From Pyropia yezoensis (Eukaryota > Rhodophyta > Bangiophyceae > Bangiales > Bangiaceae): a stretch of 64,000 nt of DNA. The stretch spans positions 12,453,777 to 12,517,776 of the forward strand of contig CM020619.1 in assembly GCA_009829735.1 (NCBI GenBank), in the 5' to 3' direction. Below the pieces are notes generated by a model. It was given only the letters and a program-made list of their open reading frames with translations. It did no database searches and had not been told where the DNA came from. The position numbers and the translations under genes were made by a program. This document shows, piece after piece, positions 20,835 to 31,189 of the stretch; the first letter of the stretch is position 1, and each line of letters starts with the position of its first letter.

Positions 20835-22629
20835 ATGGGCACCGCTTGTGTGCTGAATATCGAGGAGGTGAGAGGGACGCCATGCTATCCAGACGACACT
20901 TTTTGGAAGCGCACGCCGGCTCTTGCCATTTACATTCCGGCCGTTGCCTGTGCCTACATTGGCATCAGAGTAGTCACTGATGACCACCTCCTACCCGCCA
21001 CGGAACGGCTGTGTGAAGAGATGGGGTTTGAGATGGGGGTGGTCAACCAGGTATTCATAGCGGCTGGAACGTCTAGCGCCGAGGTGGCTGCTCTCCTGGA
21101 GTGGGCCCTCCTCACAGAAGATCCCGTGTGGGTGACCTTCTTAGTAGCGGTAGCCATCTTCCGCCTCCTCATGCTAGTGGGGGCGACGGCGCTGGCCTCC
21201 CCGCAGCCGGTGCACTTCTCTTGGCCGCCGCTGCTGCGGGACATCCTCGCTGCGGCCGTTATCCTCGCCACCACAGCGGGGGCGGTGTTTGTTCCTTTCC
21301 CCGCCGCCAACTGTGGGTATTGGTGGGAGGGTCTGGCGCTGCTCACCCTCTACGCCGCCTACGTGGCGTTCATGTGGTGGGGCAACGACCCCTACTTGGC
21401 CGCCTGTGCTCGCCGCTGGCCGGCACAGCCGCCCGGTGCTGCGGCAGCGGTGGGGGCGTTGCCCCCCCCCTCGCTTCCGACCGGCGGCCCGCTTTCCTCC
21501 ATGGATGCAACGGCGCCCGCGGCCGCCGCTGTCACCGAGAACCCCGGCAGGAGGCTGATAGACGCCGACGCAGCCGCGGGTACACACACGTGGGTACTAG
21601 CGCGCCGACTAGCAGCCGTCTCCCACACAGGCAGCGCAAGCGCTGGAGGGGCCCCCGACACCATCGAAACAGCGTCCTCCGAAAGGGGTGAAGGCGGCAG
21701 TGGCGGTGTCTCTGATGGAGGTGGGGGCACTTCAAGGGCGCCCTCCCCACGTCCTATTCGTCTCCGGTGGAGGGCCGAGGGACTGGTGCACCTGGGCCTT
21801 TGGATATTGTCTCTTGGCTTGAAGCTGTGGAGGCTGCTGTGCTGGCCGTGGCGGACCTTGTTTCACTATACCCACCCCCCCGTCACTCGGGACGACCCCT
21901 GGCGGCATTTGTGGCCGCTGACGCTGGTAGAGGCCACACTTTGGGTGTATGGGCTCATGTATGTGGTGCTGCGGGGGTCCCGTATGATGGACTGCCTCGT
22001 GGATAACCCGTTGGTCAACCCCCGGGAGCTTCTATACTCAATTGGTACGTTCTTCATGCCCCCTCGTCTTGACAAGGGGGTGTGTCTCACTCTGGCTCTC
22101 TGTGTGGGGAAAAACACGACGGCAAGTCCTCAACAGCTGGAACCCATGCAATTGCTCTCGCGTCGGTCGGGTCCTGACCGAGCGCTCCTCCTGCGTTATT
22201 CTTTTTCTCCCGCCTCTATTGTATGTCTGTGTGTCATATTTGCATACACCGGTTCTACCGCCCCCCCCCCCGTGCACGGGATCACGGAAAGGCGCCTCCG
22301 TCTCGGACCTCGGGGCGGCCATCCTTGCCGCCAAGAGCGGCGGCGGCCAGAGCGTCCTGGTGAGCATCCTTGGCGGCACGGTACACGAGTTTGGGCTGGG
22401 CCTGGGCGCAGCGCTCCTCTTCAACCACCTGCGCTTCGGAGACCCTCCGTTTCTCCGCACCGGCCCCACCCGCGAGATTGTTGTTGCATGGCTCCTGCTG
22501 ATCGGCTCGGCGGCCGGCTGCTTTGCCGTCCTGGCGGCGCGGCGGGGCAAGCTGGACCGGTGGCTGGGGGGGGGGCTCGTTGCCACGTACGGGGTGTACG
22601 TCGTCTATTATTTCGTCATCGCCTGGTGA
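20835..22629 (+). CDS. NCKX-like K+-dependent Na+/Ca2+ exchanger relative with altered alpha repeats; exons 20835-22044 and 22292-22629
   Basis: Membrane antiporter of the CaCA superfamily. Matching landmarks: an N-terminal IEEVRGTPCYPDD segment; a first helix block ending VVTDDHLLPATERL (NCKX: CDDYFVPSLE); alpha-1 region FIAAGTSSAEVAALLEWAL; then WPPLLRDILAAAVIL and YWWEGLALLTLYAAYVAF, both typical NCKX positions. After a low-complexity cytosolic loop, LTLVEATLWVYGLMYVV leads to alpha-2. A clean intron (donor GTACGT at 22045, acceptor AAAG at 22291) joins RELLYSI with GASVSDLGAAILAAK. The last helices (WLLLIGSAAGCFAVLAA and GLVATYGVYVVYYFVIAW) end at TGA 22627-22629. About 515 aa. Odd: canonical GS-x2-FN of alpha-1 is VAVAIFR, and N-x2-GSN-x-FD of alpha-2 is SILGGTVHEF, so ion coordination differs. 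The start is the first ATG after a likely splice acceptor; an upstream signal-peptide exon is possible. Confidence 0.8.
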
Positions 22630-23054
22630 CTGCGTAGCGCCGGCGGCGACGGCGCAGCAAGAACAAAAAAAAAGGAACGACACCTTGTCCCCTTGTCAAG
22701 GCGCGTGGCCCTGGCGAGGATCCTCCCGGCGGCGCCAGCCGCGCGAGCTGCCCGGGGCCCCCGGCCGCGGGCGGGCGGCGAGGAGGGAGGGGAGGTGCGC
22801 CGTTCCTGGGGGACGGACGCCCGCGCTCAGCGCAGAGCGCTAAAGTCATGAGCCCGACGCGGGCGTGTGCCACACCCACTTGTTTGTGCTGTACGTATGT
22901 ACGTACTTCGCGCCCAGTCCTGAGGGCTGGCGGAACACTCTTGCCAGCCTGGCGACGTGGGCCACCGGTGGCGGTCGCCAAATTGCGCGAAAAGCCCGAC
23001 GTGCCATCGCCTTGGTTGCGGGCGAATTTGCGCGGCCCCGGCCCTACGGCGCGC
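22630..23054. other. Intergenic / 5' region of the JmjC gene
   Basis: GC-rich, no feature beyond an A-run at 22665-22673 that may lie in the exchanger 3' UTR. A further in-frame ATG for the JmjC gene lies at 22848. Confidence 0.4.
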
Positions 23055-23543
23055 ATGATCCTTGGCCAGCTGGGCACCTGCACGTGCCTGCCCTTGTCCT
23101 GCCTCCCGCATCACCCCCCCCCCGCCCCCCGCCCCCCCCCCCCCCACATTGGCCCCCTGTCCGCCATCTCCCCCCGACGCCACGCCACCCCCCCCATTCT
23201 CCCCCCCCCCCTCCCCCTTCCCTCCTCCTCTGGGCTACAACTAGCTATCCAGCATGGGGCCCAGGAGTCCCCTCCCTCCCCCCCTGCCCCCCCCGACCCC
23301 GCCGTCGTGGCCGCCGCCATCACCGCGGCGCTGGCAGTCCCCCGCGGCCGGCTGCCGCGGCTGTCGCTGGCGCTGCTGGGGGGTCCGCCCGCTCTGGCGG
23401 GCGTGTCGGCCACCCTCCAGGCTGCCTACGCGGCGGCGGTGGCGGCGCCCGCGTCGAACGCCGCGGCCGCCCCTGCCGCGGCCGCCGCCGCTGCCGTCGC
23501 TGTGGACCCCTTTGCGCTCTTTGATGGCCCCGCCGACGACGGC

Positions 23544-23582
<39 letters not shown>

Positions 23583-24787
23583 TGCGGCGGCGGCGCCACT
23601 GTCCCTCTGCCCCTCCCCCCTCCCCCCCAGTGGGCGTCACCGCCGAAGCCCTGCTGGCATCCCTCCCCACCCTCCCCCCCTCCCACGAGGCCGACGTGAC
23701 CGCCGCGGCGGCGGTGGTGGCGGCCGCCCTCGGCGCCGTCGACGCCCTGCGCTCGGGCGATGACGTGGCGGCGGTGCGCCTCGCCGACGCGGCGGCCATC
23801 CTGGGCGGACCCGACGCGGTCGCCGCGCTGCGGCCGCTGGTGGCGGCGGCCGAGACGGGCTGCCGGCGGCGTCAGCGGCGGCGGCAGCGGCGCCCGCCGC
23901 CGCCATCCTCTGCTGAGGGGGGCGGTGGGCGAGACGGGGGGGGGGAGGAGGAGCAATGGCGCGCCGGTGGCCCCGCCGACCTGTCTGACGATCCCGCCCG
24001 TCTCGAGGCGGTTGCCGAGATCCCCGCCGCCGCCGTCGCTGCCGCCGCGGCGGCCGTTGGCGGCCGCCCGTTTGTGGTGCGGGCGGGGGTGGCGGCGTGG
24101 CCGGCGGTGGCCAAGTGGGGGCCCGCCTACCTGCGTGCCACCGTTGGCCACCGTACTGTGCCAGTAGAGGTTGGGGTGGGGGGAGGGGGTGTGGCGGCCG
24201 CAGGCAAGGGGGGTGGGGGGGCGGGCGCGGCCGTCACCGAGCGCCTCGCCCTCCTTTCCGAGGTGCTCGACGGAATGGTCGAGCCGCCCGCCGCCACCGC
24301 CGCCGTCGCCGCTGACCCCGCCGCCGACGCGGCTGCCCCGGCACCCCCCCCCCTCTACATGGCACAGCATCCCCTCCTGGAGCAGCTGGGGAGCCTGGCG
24401 GCGGACGTACACCCCCCCCCCTGGGTCCCCCCCAACCGACCTCTCGTGGGCGTCCACGCCTGGGTGGGCCCCCCCCGCACGCACACGCGGCTACACACCG
24501 ACACGGCGGACAATGCGCTGGCACAGGTGGCGGGCGTCAAGGTGGTGCGGCTGGTGGACCCGCGCCACACCTCCTGTCTGGCCGTCCCCGCCGGCGACGG
24601 CGCCAGGGGCAACGTAGCGGGGGTAGACGACCTGGTCCACCCGGCGGGGAGCGGCGCGGCGGCCGTTGCGGCCGTGCCGTACGGGCGGGTGGTGCTGCGG
24701 GCGGGGGACGTCCTCCACATCCCGGCGGGGTGGTGGCATGACGTGCGGTCGGTGGGGGCGGCGGTGAGCGTCAACTACTGGTTTTGA
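23055..24787 (+). CDS. JmjC-domain protein, KDM8/JMJD5-like; exon 2 is 23631-24787
   Basis: Fe(II)/2-oxoglutarate oxygenase fold. In the 3' exon: PFVVRAGVAAWPAVAKWGP and AYLRATVGHRTVPVEVG (JMJD5 entry motif), YMAQHPLLEQLGSL, VHAWVGPPRTHTRLHTDTADN with the iron-binding H-x-D (HTD), LAQVAGVKVVRLVDPRH, and RAGDVLHIPAGWWHDVRSVG with the distal His, ending VSVNYWF. These are the KDM8 signatures; family members act as histone or protein hydroxylases or demethylases, usually nuclear. A helical N-terminal region precedes the domain. The 5' part is less certain: an upstream frame with AVVAAAITAALAVPRGRLP runs to a GGC tract, and a ~86-bp intron (donor about 23545, acceptor CAG at 23628-23630) would link it. 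Possible starts are 23055 or 22848. Poly-Ala, poly-Gly and Arg-rich inserts separate the helices. Confidence 0.8.
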
Positions 24788-25527
24788 AGAGGGGGGGGCA
24801 GGGGGGAGGGGTGGAGGCGTCTGGCTGGGATGGATGTGAGGGGGGTGGCGGGCTACTCGCTACATAGGAAAATTAGGACAGCAGGACAGCAGACCCTGTA
24901 GTACCTACGGGAACTGATTGCTACCATGTATGTACTGACACTGAATGTATGTACAGTACACGCCCACACGCTCTGGTCTGGAATGCTTCGTTGTCGTATT
25001 GAATGGGTCGCAACGATGCCATCGTCGAAGCGCCAGCAGTGACCTGTCGGTCACTGCCTGTTTGCTAGCGCTCACGGGTCACTGCCCGCTGCTCCTGCCC
25101 ATCTCTTACTGTTGCTTTGTTGTCTTCGTGTCCACCATTCACTCCATTCAATCTGCTGGTACACAATGGTGAGCGCCAGGGCCAAAGCGCGGCATCTCGA
25201 GGGGCCCATGGTCACCCCACCAGCCGCATGGGACAGCGTGAAGCAAAAGGCAAGTGCCGCTTTGGAGTAGTGGAAATGGCAGCTGTGGCGGTAAATTATG
25301 CCACAAGCAGTGACGATGAGCCAAGAGAATAACAAAAAAAAAAGCACAACGAGAGAAGAAGGAAAGCAACGCGAATAGCAAAGCAACCCACGGCAACAAA
25401 CGCCAAGGTGGAAAAGAAGTGGAAGAATGTAGAGGACGATGCAAGACAAGCAAACACGCGCTAGCCGCATACCCCCCCTTCCAACCACCATTCCTCCTCC
25501 CAGCAGTGAGCGCACCCTTCACAGCAA
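24788..25527. other. Convergent 3' ends of the JmjC and bZIP-like genes
   Basis: 740 bp of moderate GC. A 14-bp repeat-like GTATGTAC pair (24928-24955) and an A10 run (25332-25341) are the only distinct items; no gene seen. Confidence 0.4.
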
Positions 25528-26800
25528 TCACGGGTGCCCCCCCCACCCTCTCCCTCGCGCCGCCGCCTCCACCGCAGCCCGCAGCTGCCCATTCTCTGCC
25601 CGCAGTACCGCCGCCACTCCCCCCGCCGCCGCAAGCGACGCCTCCACCGCCCGCACTTCAGCCTCGAGCTCGTCTGGGTACCGCTGCCGGTACACCCGCG
25701 ACACGGCTGCCGACTGCTGGTTGAGCTGCAGCCGCCGTCGGTACTGCATGTACGTGAGGCGCGACCGCGACGCGGGCGTGCCGCCGTCCGCTTCGGCCGC
25801 CGCGCGGGCGGCGGCTACGGCGGCCACGGCGGTGTCTGACTCGGAGGCCTTGGCGACCTTGCGCAGCTCCGCAAACCGGTCCGCCGCGAGGCGCGCGCGC
25901 GCCTTGGCACGCGCCAGGGCGCTCAGGCGGGTGCCCCCAGCGGTGGCGTGGGCGCCCCCGGGTGCCAGCGAGGGGGGGACCTCCACAGCTGCCGCCGCGG
26001 CGGCTGAGGCGGCGGCCATCGCCATGTCCTCCGCGGCAGTGGCCGAGGCAGTGACGGTGCCAATAGCGGGAGCAGCGGCGGGCGCGTGCGTTGTTGATGC
26101 CTGGGGCACCGAGTCTATAGCTAATGCAGCGGCAAGAGCAGCGGTCCGGGCAGCAGGGGTAGGTGCCTGCACCGTCGCCGGTTGGATGGGGGGCAGCAGC
26201 GGCAACTGCCTGTCGACTGCCCCGTGCACATCCTCCTTGTGAGCTCCAATGCTGCCTCTACTCCCGTCTCCAATATCGCCGCTCCCTCCGCCTCTGCTGC
26301 TGCTGCTGCGGCCGCTGCCGTCCGTGGTGGTCCTCCCGCCCGACACGGGGCTGATGGGTACGTCTGGCCCACCGACGGGTGGGCTGCCCGCGTGGGTGAT
26401 TACCGCAGCGGACGCATCCGCGGCGGCCGCCGCAGCAACACCAACGGCCGCGGGCATATCGCCGGTCAGCCGGCCACGGCTAGGCCACACACCATCGGCG
26501 GCACCCACTGACGGGAGCGGCGACAAAAGCGGCGCCAACCGCGACGGCAGCGGCTGGCCGGCCGGCGGAGGTAGCGCGGCTGGCAGCGCCGTGGCGACGG
26601 CTGCCGAGGCTGCTGGCGGTGGCCGCCCCCGACCCGCGGGGGCGGCCGACCAGCTGCTGAGAGGCGCTCCACGGGCGGGGGGTGACGGCATCAGGCCCAC
26701 CGGGCCGCGGCGTTTCTTCCTCGCCCCCCCGGCGGGGGTTCCCCTCAGCGCTTGCGGCGCTGACCCCCCGCGCTTGCGTGCCCGCCCCGAAAGTGGTGGG

Positions 26801-26832
<32 letters not shown>

Positions 26833-27549
26833 TGGTGAAGGCGGGGGGGGTGGCAACGACGGGGGGACAGCCGCTGGACTGGCGCCCCCGCCCCCGCCTT
26901 GCCATTTCCCCGCCGCCACCGCTGGCAAGGGGGTGCACCCGGGGCTGTGCGCCACGGGAAGCCCCATGGCGGCGGCCGCGTTGCCACTCCCGCCCAGGGG
27001 CTCCCAGCCATCGCGTCGGCGCTCTCCCCCGCCATCCCCGCCCCCGCCCCTTCCGCCTTCGTCCGTGCGGCCCGAGCCCGGCGGCGGGGGCGTCGCAAAC
27101 TCACTCAGCAGCCATGCAGCCTTGAGCATCTCCGCGTCCCGAACAATGGCGGTGGGGCGTCCCGACGACCAAGCCGGGCTCACCGAAAAGGGGGAAGCAA
27201 GGCCGGCCGGCGGGCGGGCTGATGGAAGCGTCAAGGACATCCGGACGGGACTCCGCCCGGCATTGTCGTCGCCGCCGCCGTCGCCATTGCCGTCGCTGCC
27301 GCCGCCGCCACCATCGTGCCCGGGGGTGGGAGGGGTCGCGGAAACGGCGGCGCGGCCCGCCCCACTGCCAACAGCCGGCGAGGGCGACGCGCCCCACCCA
27401 GAAGGGGCGTAGTAGGGGGCAACGGGGAGGGCCACACGGGGAGCGATGGCGGGATGCAGGGCAGAGGGAGCGCTCCAGGACGGAGTGGGGGAGGGCAGGG
27501 AGGGGGCAGCCGCCGACACGAGACCGGCAATGGGAGTACCGCCGCTCAT
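25528..27549 (-). CDS. bZIP-like transcription factor, low-complexity
   Basis: From MSGGTPIAGLVSAA at 27549, 673 aa to the stop at 25528. Most of it is Ala/Pro/Gly-rich. Near the C-terminus: LTYMQYRRRLQLNQQ, then SAAVSRVYRQRYPDELEAEV, and then a coiled-coil-like stretch with AVLRAENGQLRAAVEAA. Known: bZIP basic regions read N-x2-[SA]-A-x2-SR-x2-[KR]. Here N-QQ-SAAVSR fits except that V and Y stand where basic residues are usual, so DNA contact may be altered. A second conserved-looking segment is DAEMLKAAWLLSEF (near 27,110). The frame is open upstream to 27858 without a stop, so an earlier start is possible; I chose the first ATG. Likely a nuclear regulator; targets unknown. Confidence 0.65.
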
Positions 27550-29125
27550 GATGTGCGGGGAGAGCGGGAGAGGCCACGGGGTTGGAGAGAGAGCGGGGGG
27601 GGTCTCGCCGGCGCGTCGCGAGCGGGCGTGCCCGCCACGGCCGATCCGCGACACGCCGGGCGGCCAAGCAGGAGGGTCGCACGGCGGGGCCAAGCGGAGG
27701 GACGTTGCCGACAAGCCGCTGTGCGCAGCGACGGCGGTGGCAGCGCGGTGGCCACGGCAACCGTGGTGACGACGGCGACCGCGGTGGCGGCCGGGTGGCG
27801 GCGTCGGCCGTCTCGCTGGCGCCCACGGCCACCGTCGGCCGGGCGTGACGCGACGCACGGGCCGGCGGCGGCACAGACCCGCTGCGGCGACCCCCCCCCC
27901 CCCTGAGTGGCGAGAGAGCCCATGCGGCCGCCCCGCAGACCGCCAGCCGCCAGGGCGACAGCGTGAGGCGGGTGGGGCGTGGCCCAGCCCGGGCGACGTG
28001 TGCCCCTCTGCCCAGCCGGGGATAGGGGTTCCGGGAGATGAAGGATGGCCCTGGACGCCCCCGCACGGGGGTGTGACGCGACCTGCCCAGCCTCAATGGG
28101 CGCGCGGCGGGGGGGACTGGGCAAGCACTGACAAATTGGGGGCGGCGGCGGGGCCGAAATGGACGGGGACCCGCCGCCGATGCCTGCACCCCGTCCAACG
28201 GTGCTGAGGGCGGGGAGAGGGAAGGGGCCAGCTCCGCTCCATCCAGTGGTCGGTCGCCGAGGCCACCACGCTGCCACCAAGAGTCCGCCGCCACCTCTTG
28301 CGCGGGGCGAGGGCGACACGCACCAGAAGATCGATGCCGATGTCGGCCTGTGGGAAGGGACGGTCAAGACTAACCAAGAAAATTACAAGTGCAGAAGACT
28401 GTTGGCCTATCGCAATTTTATGACACGTGTGTAGCAAAGTGTGAGTAACACGCTACATAAGTTGTCAGGCGTCCAATCGAACGCTCATGCTTCGTCTAGG
28501 TCCCCAATCAGAAGCGCCAAGTCTCGGAAGCTGTCGGTCTTTCTATGGCCAACCACAGTATTTAAACAGGTGTACACCGACGAGTACATTGCACTCGTTG
28601 ACAGTCGCCATGGCGCAGTTGTCTTTGCACATCGTAACGTTCAATATAACGACAGAATTCGACGATTCATGTTTGTCTGATCTGATTTGCGTGTGCGACA
28701 CAGTCCGCGGTGTGGCAGATGGGTGGCTGCAGAGGCCACGCGTGTGACGCGTGAGGGGTACAGCGGGGATGCGTGCTCAGCAGCTGGCGGCCAGTTGCGT
28801 GACAATGCACGCAAGCGAGATCACGACCCGCCGTACATATCCTGCAGTCCAGCTTTTTTGTTCACACACACTCTCCCTTTCAAAATTTGGTTGCAAGTCT
28901 CGCCGTTGTACTGTAGTTCAAACGTGGCGTATTGTGTCAGCCCTGCATGCCCATGGTCATCTCTGTCCCCGACGTAGCCACGGTCTCTTCTCCGAGCCAC
29001 ATCCGCATCGCCGCCCGGAGTTGAAGCCCACCCGCCGCCCTCCGCGGCGCGCGGGTACCCACCCTCCCCCCCGCGTGCCGCCCCTCTCCGTTTTCTCTAC
29101 TCGCTCTCCACCCCTCTCTGCCGTC
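27550..29125. other. Intergenic region between divergent bZIP-like and TMEM167 genes
   Basis: Promoter space for both genes. 27.55-28.3 kb is GC-rich and open in several frames but without a recognisable protein. 28.4-29.0 kb is near-balanced GC with no feature I can name. A pyrimidine-rich stretch (29070-29120) precedes the TMEM167 ATG. Confidence 0.45.
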
Positions 29126-29921
29126 ATGTCGGCTATCTTCAACTTTCAGAGCCTGCTGATTGTGGTGCTGCTCCTCATTTGCACGTGCGCCTACATCCGT
29201 GCGCTCTACCCGGCGCTGCTGGATAGAAATCGGACAGGGTACGTCGGATGAGGGAGATGGGATTTGGAGAGGAAGTGTATTGGGTGTGGTGGACGTTTAT
29301 GGGTGGATGCTTCAGGGCTGGCGGCCGGGCCGGCGACGGCCGTCGGCCTAGCGGGTGCGTCGATGCGGCACGCGCGAGGGCGGATTTTCTCCTGGGCTGG
29401 GGCGAGGCAGGGAACCTGGCGTTGCTCGCGCATGTGATGCCCGTGTTGTTTCGTTGTGTGCCGTTCTCATGCTTTCGTCGGTTGTATCGTCGGTCGCCCG
29501 CTGCTTGCCTTCTCATGTCGTTTTGTGAACGTCCCTATAACAGGTTTCTGGGCGTATTTTGGAAAGCAGCGCGGATTGGTACGTGGACGGAGCGGCTGGT
29601 CGTTGTCTCAATGGGGGTGGTTGAAGGGGGCTGCACATCGTTTATGGATCCTTTGGGAGGCTTGCCAATATTACTGCCCAGCCCTACCTCTCATCCCCGA
29701 CTTGTGTGAGTCTCTCTGACGTTTTGAATGCTTCATTCTTATCGGACATGGTCGTGCTCTGATGTGCGGCTCTTGCTGTCTCGCGGGGCGTTATGTCCCT
29801 TGGTTTTGCGGCTATCTTCCGCTGTCCGCACGCTGTTTGCGGGCTTGCAGGTGAGCGCCTGAGCCCGTGGGTGTGTGCCGCGTGCCTGTGCATGTCGGTC
29901 AGCGTGCTGCTCACCAAGTGA
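29126..29921 (+). CDS. TMEM167: TMEM167 / Kish secretory-pathway membrane protein; three exons
   Basis: Exons 29126-29238, 29544-29578 and 29851-29921 give exactly 72 residues, the usual length. Exon 1 reads [20 protein letters not shown], then [18 protein letters not shown]; exon 2 [12 protein letters not shown]; exon 3 [20 protein letters not shown] then TK. This is close to animal and plant Kish/TMEM167A. Two membrane helices. Known role: conserved Golgi/early secretory protein (yeast Ksh1, Drosophila kish) needed for constitutive secretion. Both donors are GTACGT and the acceptors are AACAG and TGCAG. The tiny 35-bp middle exon is easy for gene finders to miss. The gene converges on rbfA. 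Confidence 0.95.
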
Positions 29922-30394
29922 GCGAGGCGTGACCCGGTGCGGCGCGTGCTGAGTGGTGGGCCCTTCGTGTACAGGGCCGACCTGCCCAGGCCTGTCGCGC
30001 GGTGGATGCCTTATGGTCGCGTGTGCATCTCTTACTTCGTGGTAATCACCTGGTCTGGTTGCGCGCAGATTCGCTTTCTGCTTCTGTAGTTTTCTTCTCC
30101 CGTGTGCACTCCCAAGGTGCCCTCCCCACCTCACCCCTTACCCTCTCTGGTACTCAGCCTTCGACGCGCGCTTCCCGGCAACGTGGTACCGGCCACAAAG
30201 TACGAGATGCGCGTGGCACTAAACGCGGCCGAGCAGCGGACTGTCAAGAGACAGGAAGGTTCTCAAGACGTTGGCCAGCGCCGGCAATCATCCCTTGAGA
30301 ACGTTGCCAGACCCCATGCTCAAGCTCTTTCTCCCACCTGCATGTAATCTGGCGGTCGCGAACCAGTCGAGGCTGCACCCCTGCTTCTCCCCCC
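29922..30394. other. Convergent 3' region of TMEM167 and rbfA
   Basis: 473 bp with no gene seen; a self-complementary pair around TTCTCAAGACGTTGGC and TTGAGAACGTTGCCAG (30258-30313) could form a hairpin in either 3' UTR. Confidence 0.4.
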
Positions 30395-31189
30395 TCACTG
30401 AATGATGACGTCGTCATCGCCATCATCCAGCCCGTCCAGCCCGTCCAGCTGCTCCAGCCGCTGAACCTCCTCGTCTGTCAGGCCATCCACATCTGCCAAC
30501 GAGAAGGTGGACTTGATACGCGACGGTGCTGCGGCAGACTTCCCGCCTTCCGCCTCCCGCTCGCGGCGCTCCGCGGCGAGCCGCTCAATGACGCTCACCG
30601 TTGCAAATGAGTCCGCCACAAAACTCTCGTCAAATACGAGCTCGGGGATGGTCTTCATGCCCCGCAGCTCGCGAGCCACCTCATGGCGAATGGTCCGGCG
30701 GGCAGACTTGAGCCAGCTCATGGCCGTGGCCCGCACGCCCGCGTCGCCCAAGACGCTCACCTTGACCCGCGCAGACCGAAGGTCGTCGCTGACCCGCACG
30801 TCCATGATGGAGATGAGCACCGACGAGGCGCTTCCCGCTCCTTCCTCCCGGACATAGTCGCGCGAAAAGAGAGAGGGGATGACGCCAGACAGTTCCCGCT
30901 TGAGCAGCTCCCCAACGCGTACAGGGCGGCGCCGCTGTCCACCCGCGGGGGGCTCCTCACCAAAGCGAGGGGTGGGTGGAGGGCGACCCCGGCTGGATGA
31001 AGACGAGGAAGACCGACCGTTGCGGCGCCCACAGGTGGGAGAGGTTCGGACTGGTAACCGGCAGGGAAGCGGAGAAGGCCCCGCGCCCGGGGCGGCCAGG
31101 GGGGCGGTTGGCCGCCACCGGGTTGCCCACGACAGCGGCCGAGTGGAATGGGAAACAGAGGAGGGGGGGGCGGGGGTTAGGAAGGCCAT
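30395..31189 (-). CDS. rbfA: Ribosome-binding factor A, plastid-targeted
   Basis: 264 aa from MAFLTPAPPSSVSHSTRP. Residues 1-75 are Ser/Arg/Pro-rich with few acidic residues, as in plastid (or mitochondrial) transit peptides. The KH-like RbfA core spans about 90-205: VRVGELLKRELSGVIPSL, ISIMDVRVSDDLRSARVKVS, SWLKSARRTIRHEVARELRG, MKTIPELVFDESF. RbfA binds the small ribosomal subunit and helps mature 16S rRNA. The C-terminus (about 210-264) is an acidic tail ending GLDDGDDDVIIQ after a TDEEVQRLEQLDGLDGL repeat. The start at 31189 is the Met best placed for a transit peptide; the frame is open to 31378 with another possible start. A nucleus-encoded plastid factor implies a phototroph, though mitochondrial targeting is possible. 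Confidence 0.88.
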   Translation of the reverse strand: MAFLTPAPPSSVSHSTRPLSWATRWRPTAPLAAPGAGPSPLPCRLPVRTSPTCGRRNGRSSSSSSSRGRPPPTPRFGEEPPAGGQRRRPVRVGELLKRELSGVIPSLFSRDYVREEGAGSASSVLISIMDVRVSDDLRSARVKVSVLGDAGVRATAMSWLKSARRTIRHEVARELRGMKTIPELVFDESFVADSFATVSVIERLAAERREREAEGGKSAAAPSRIKSTFSLADVDGLTDEEVQRLEQLDGLDGLDDGDDDVIIQ

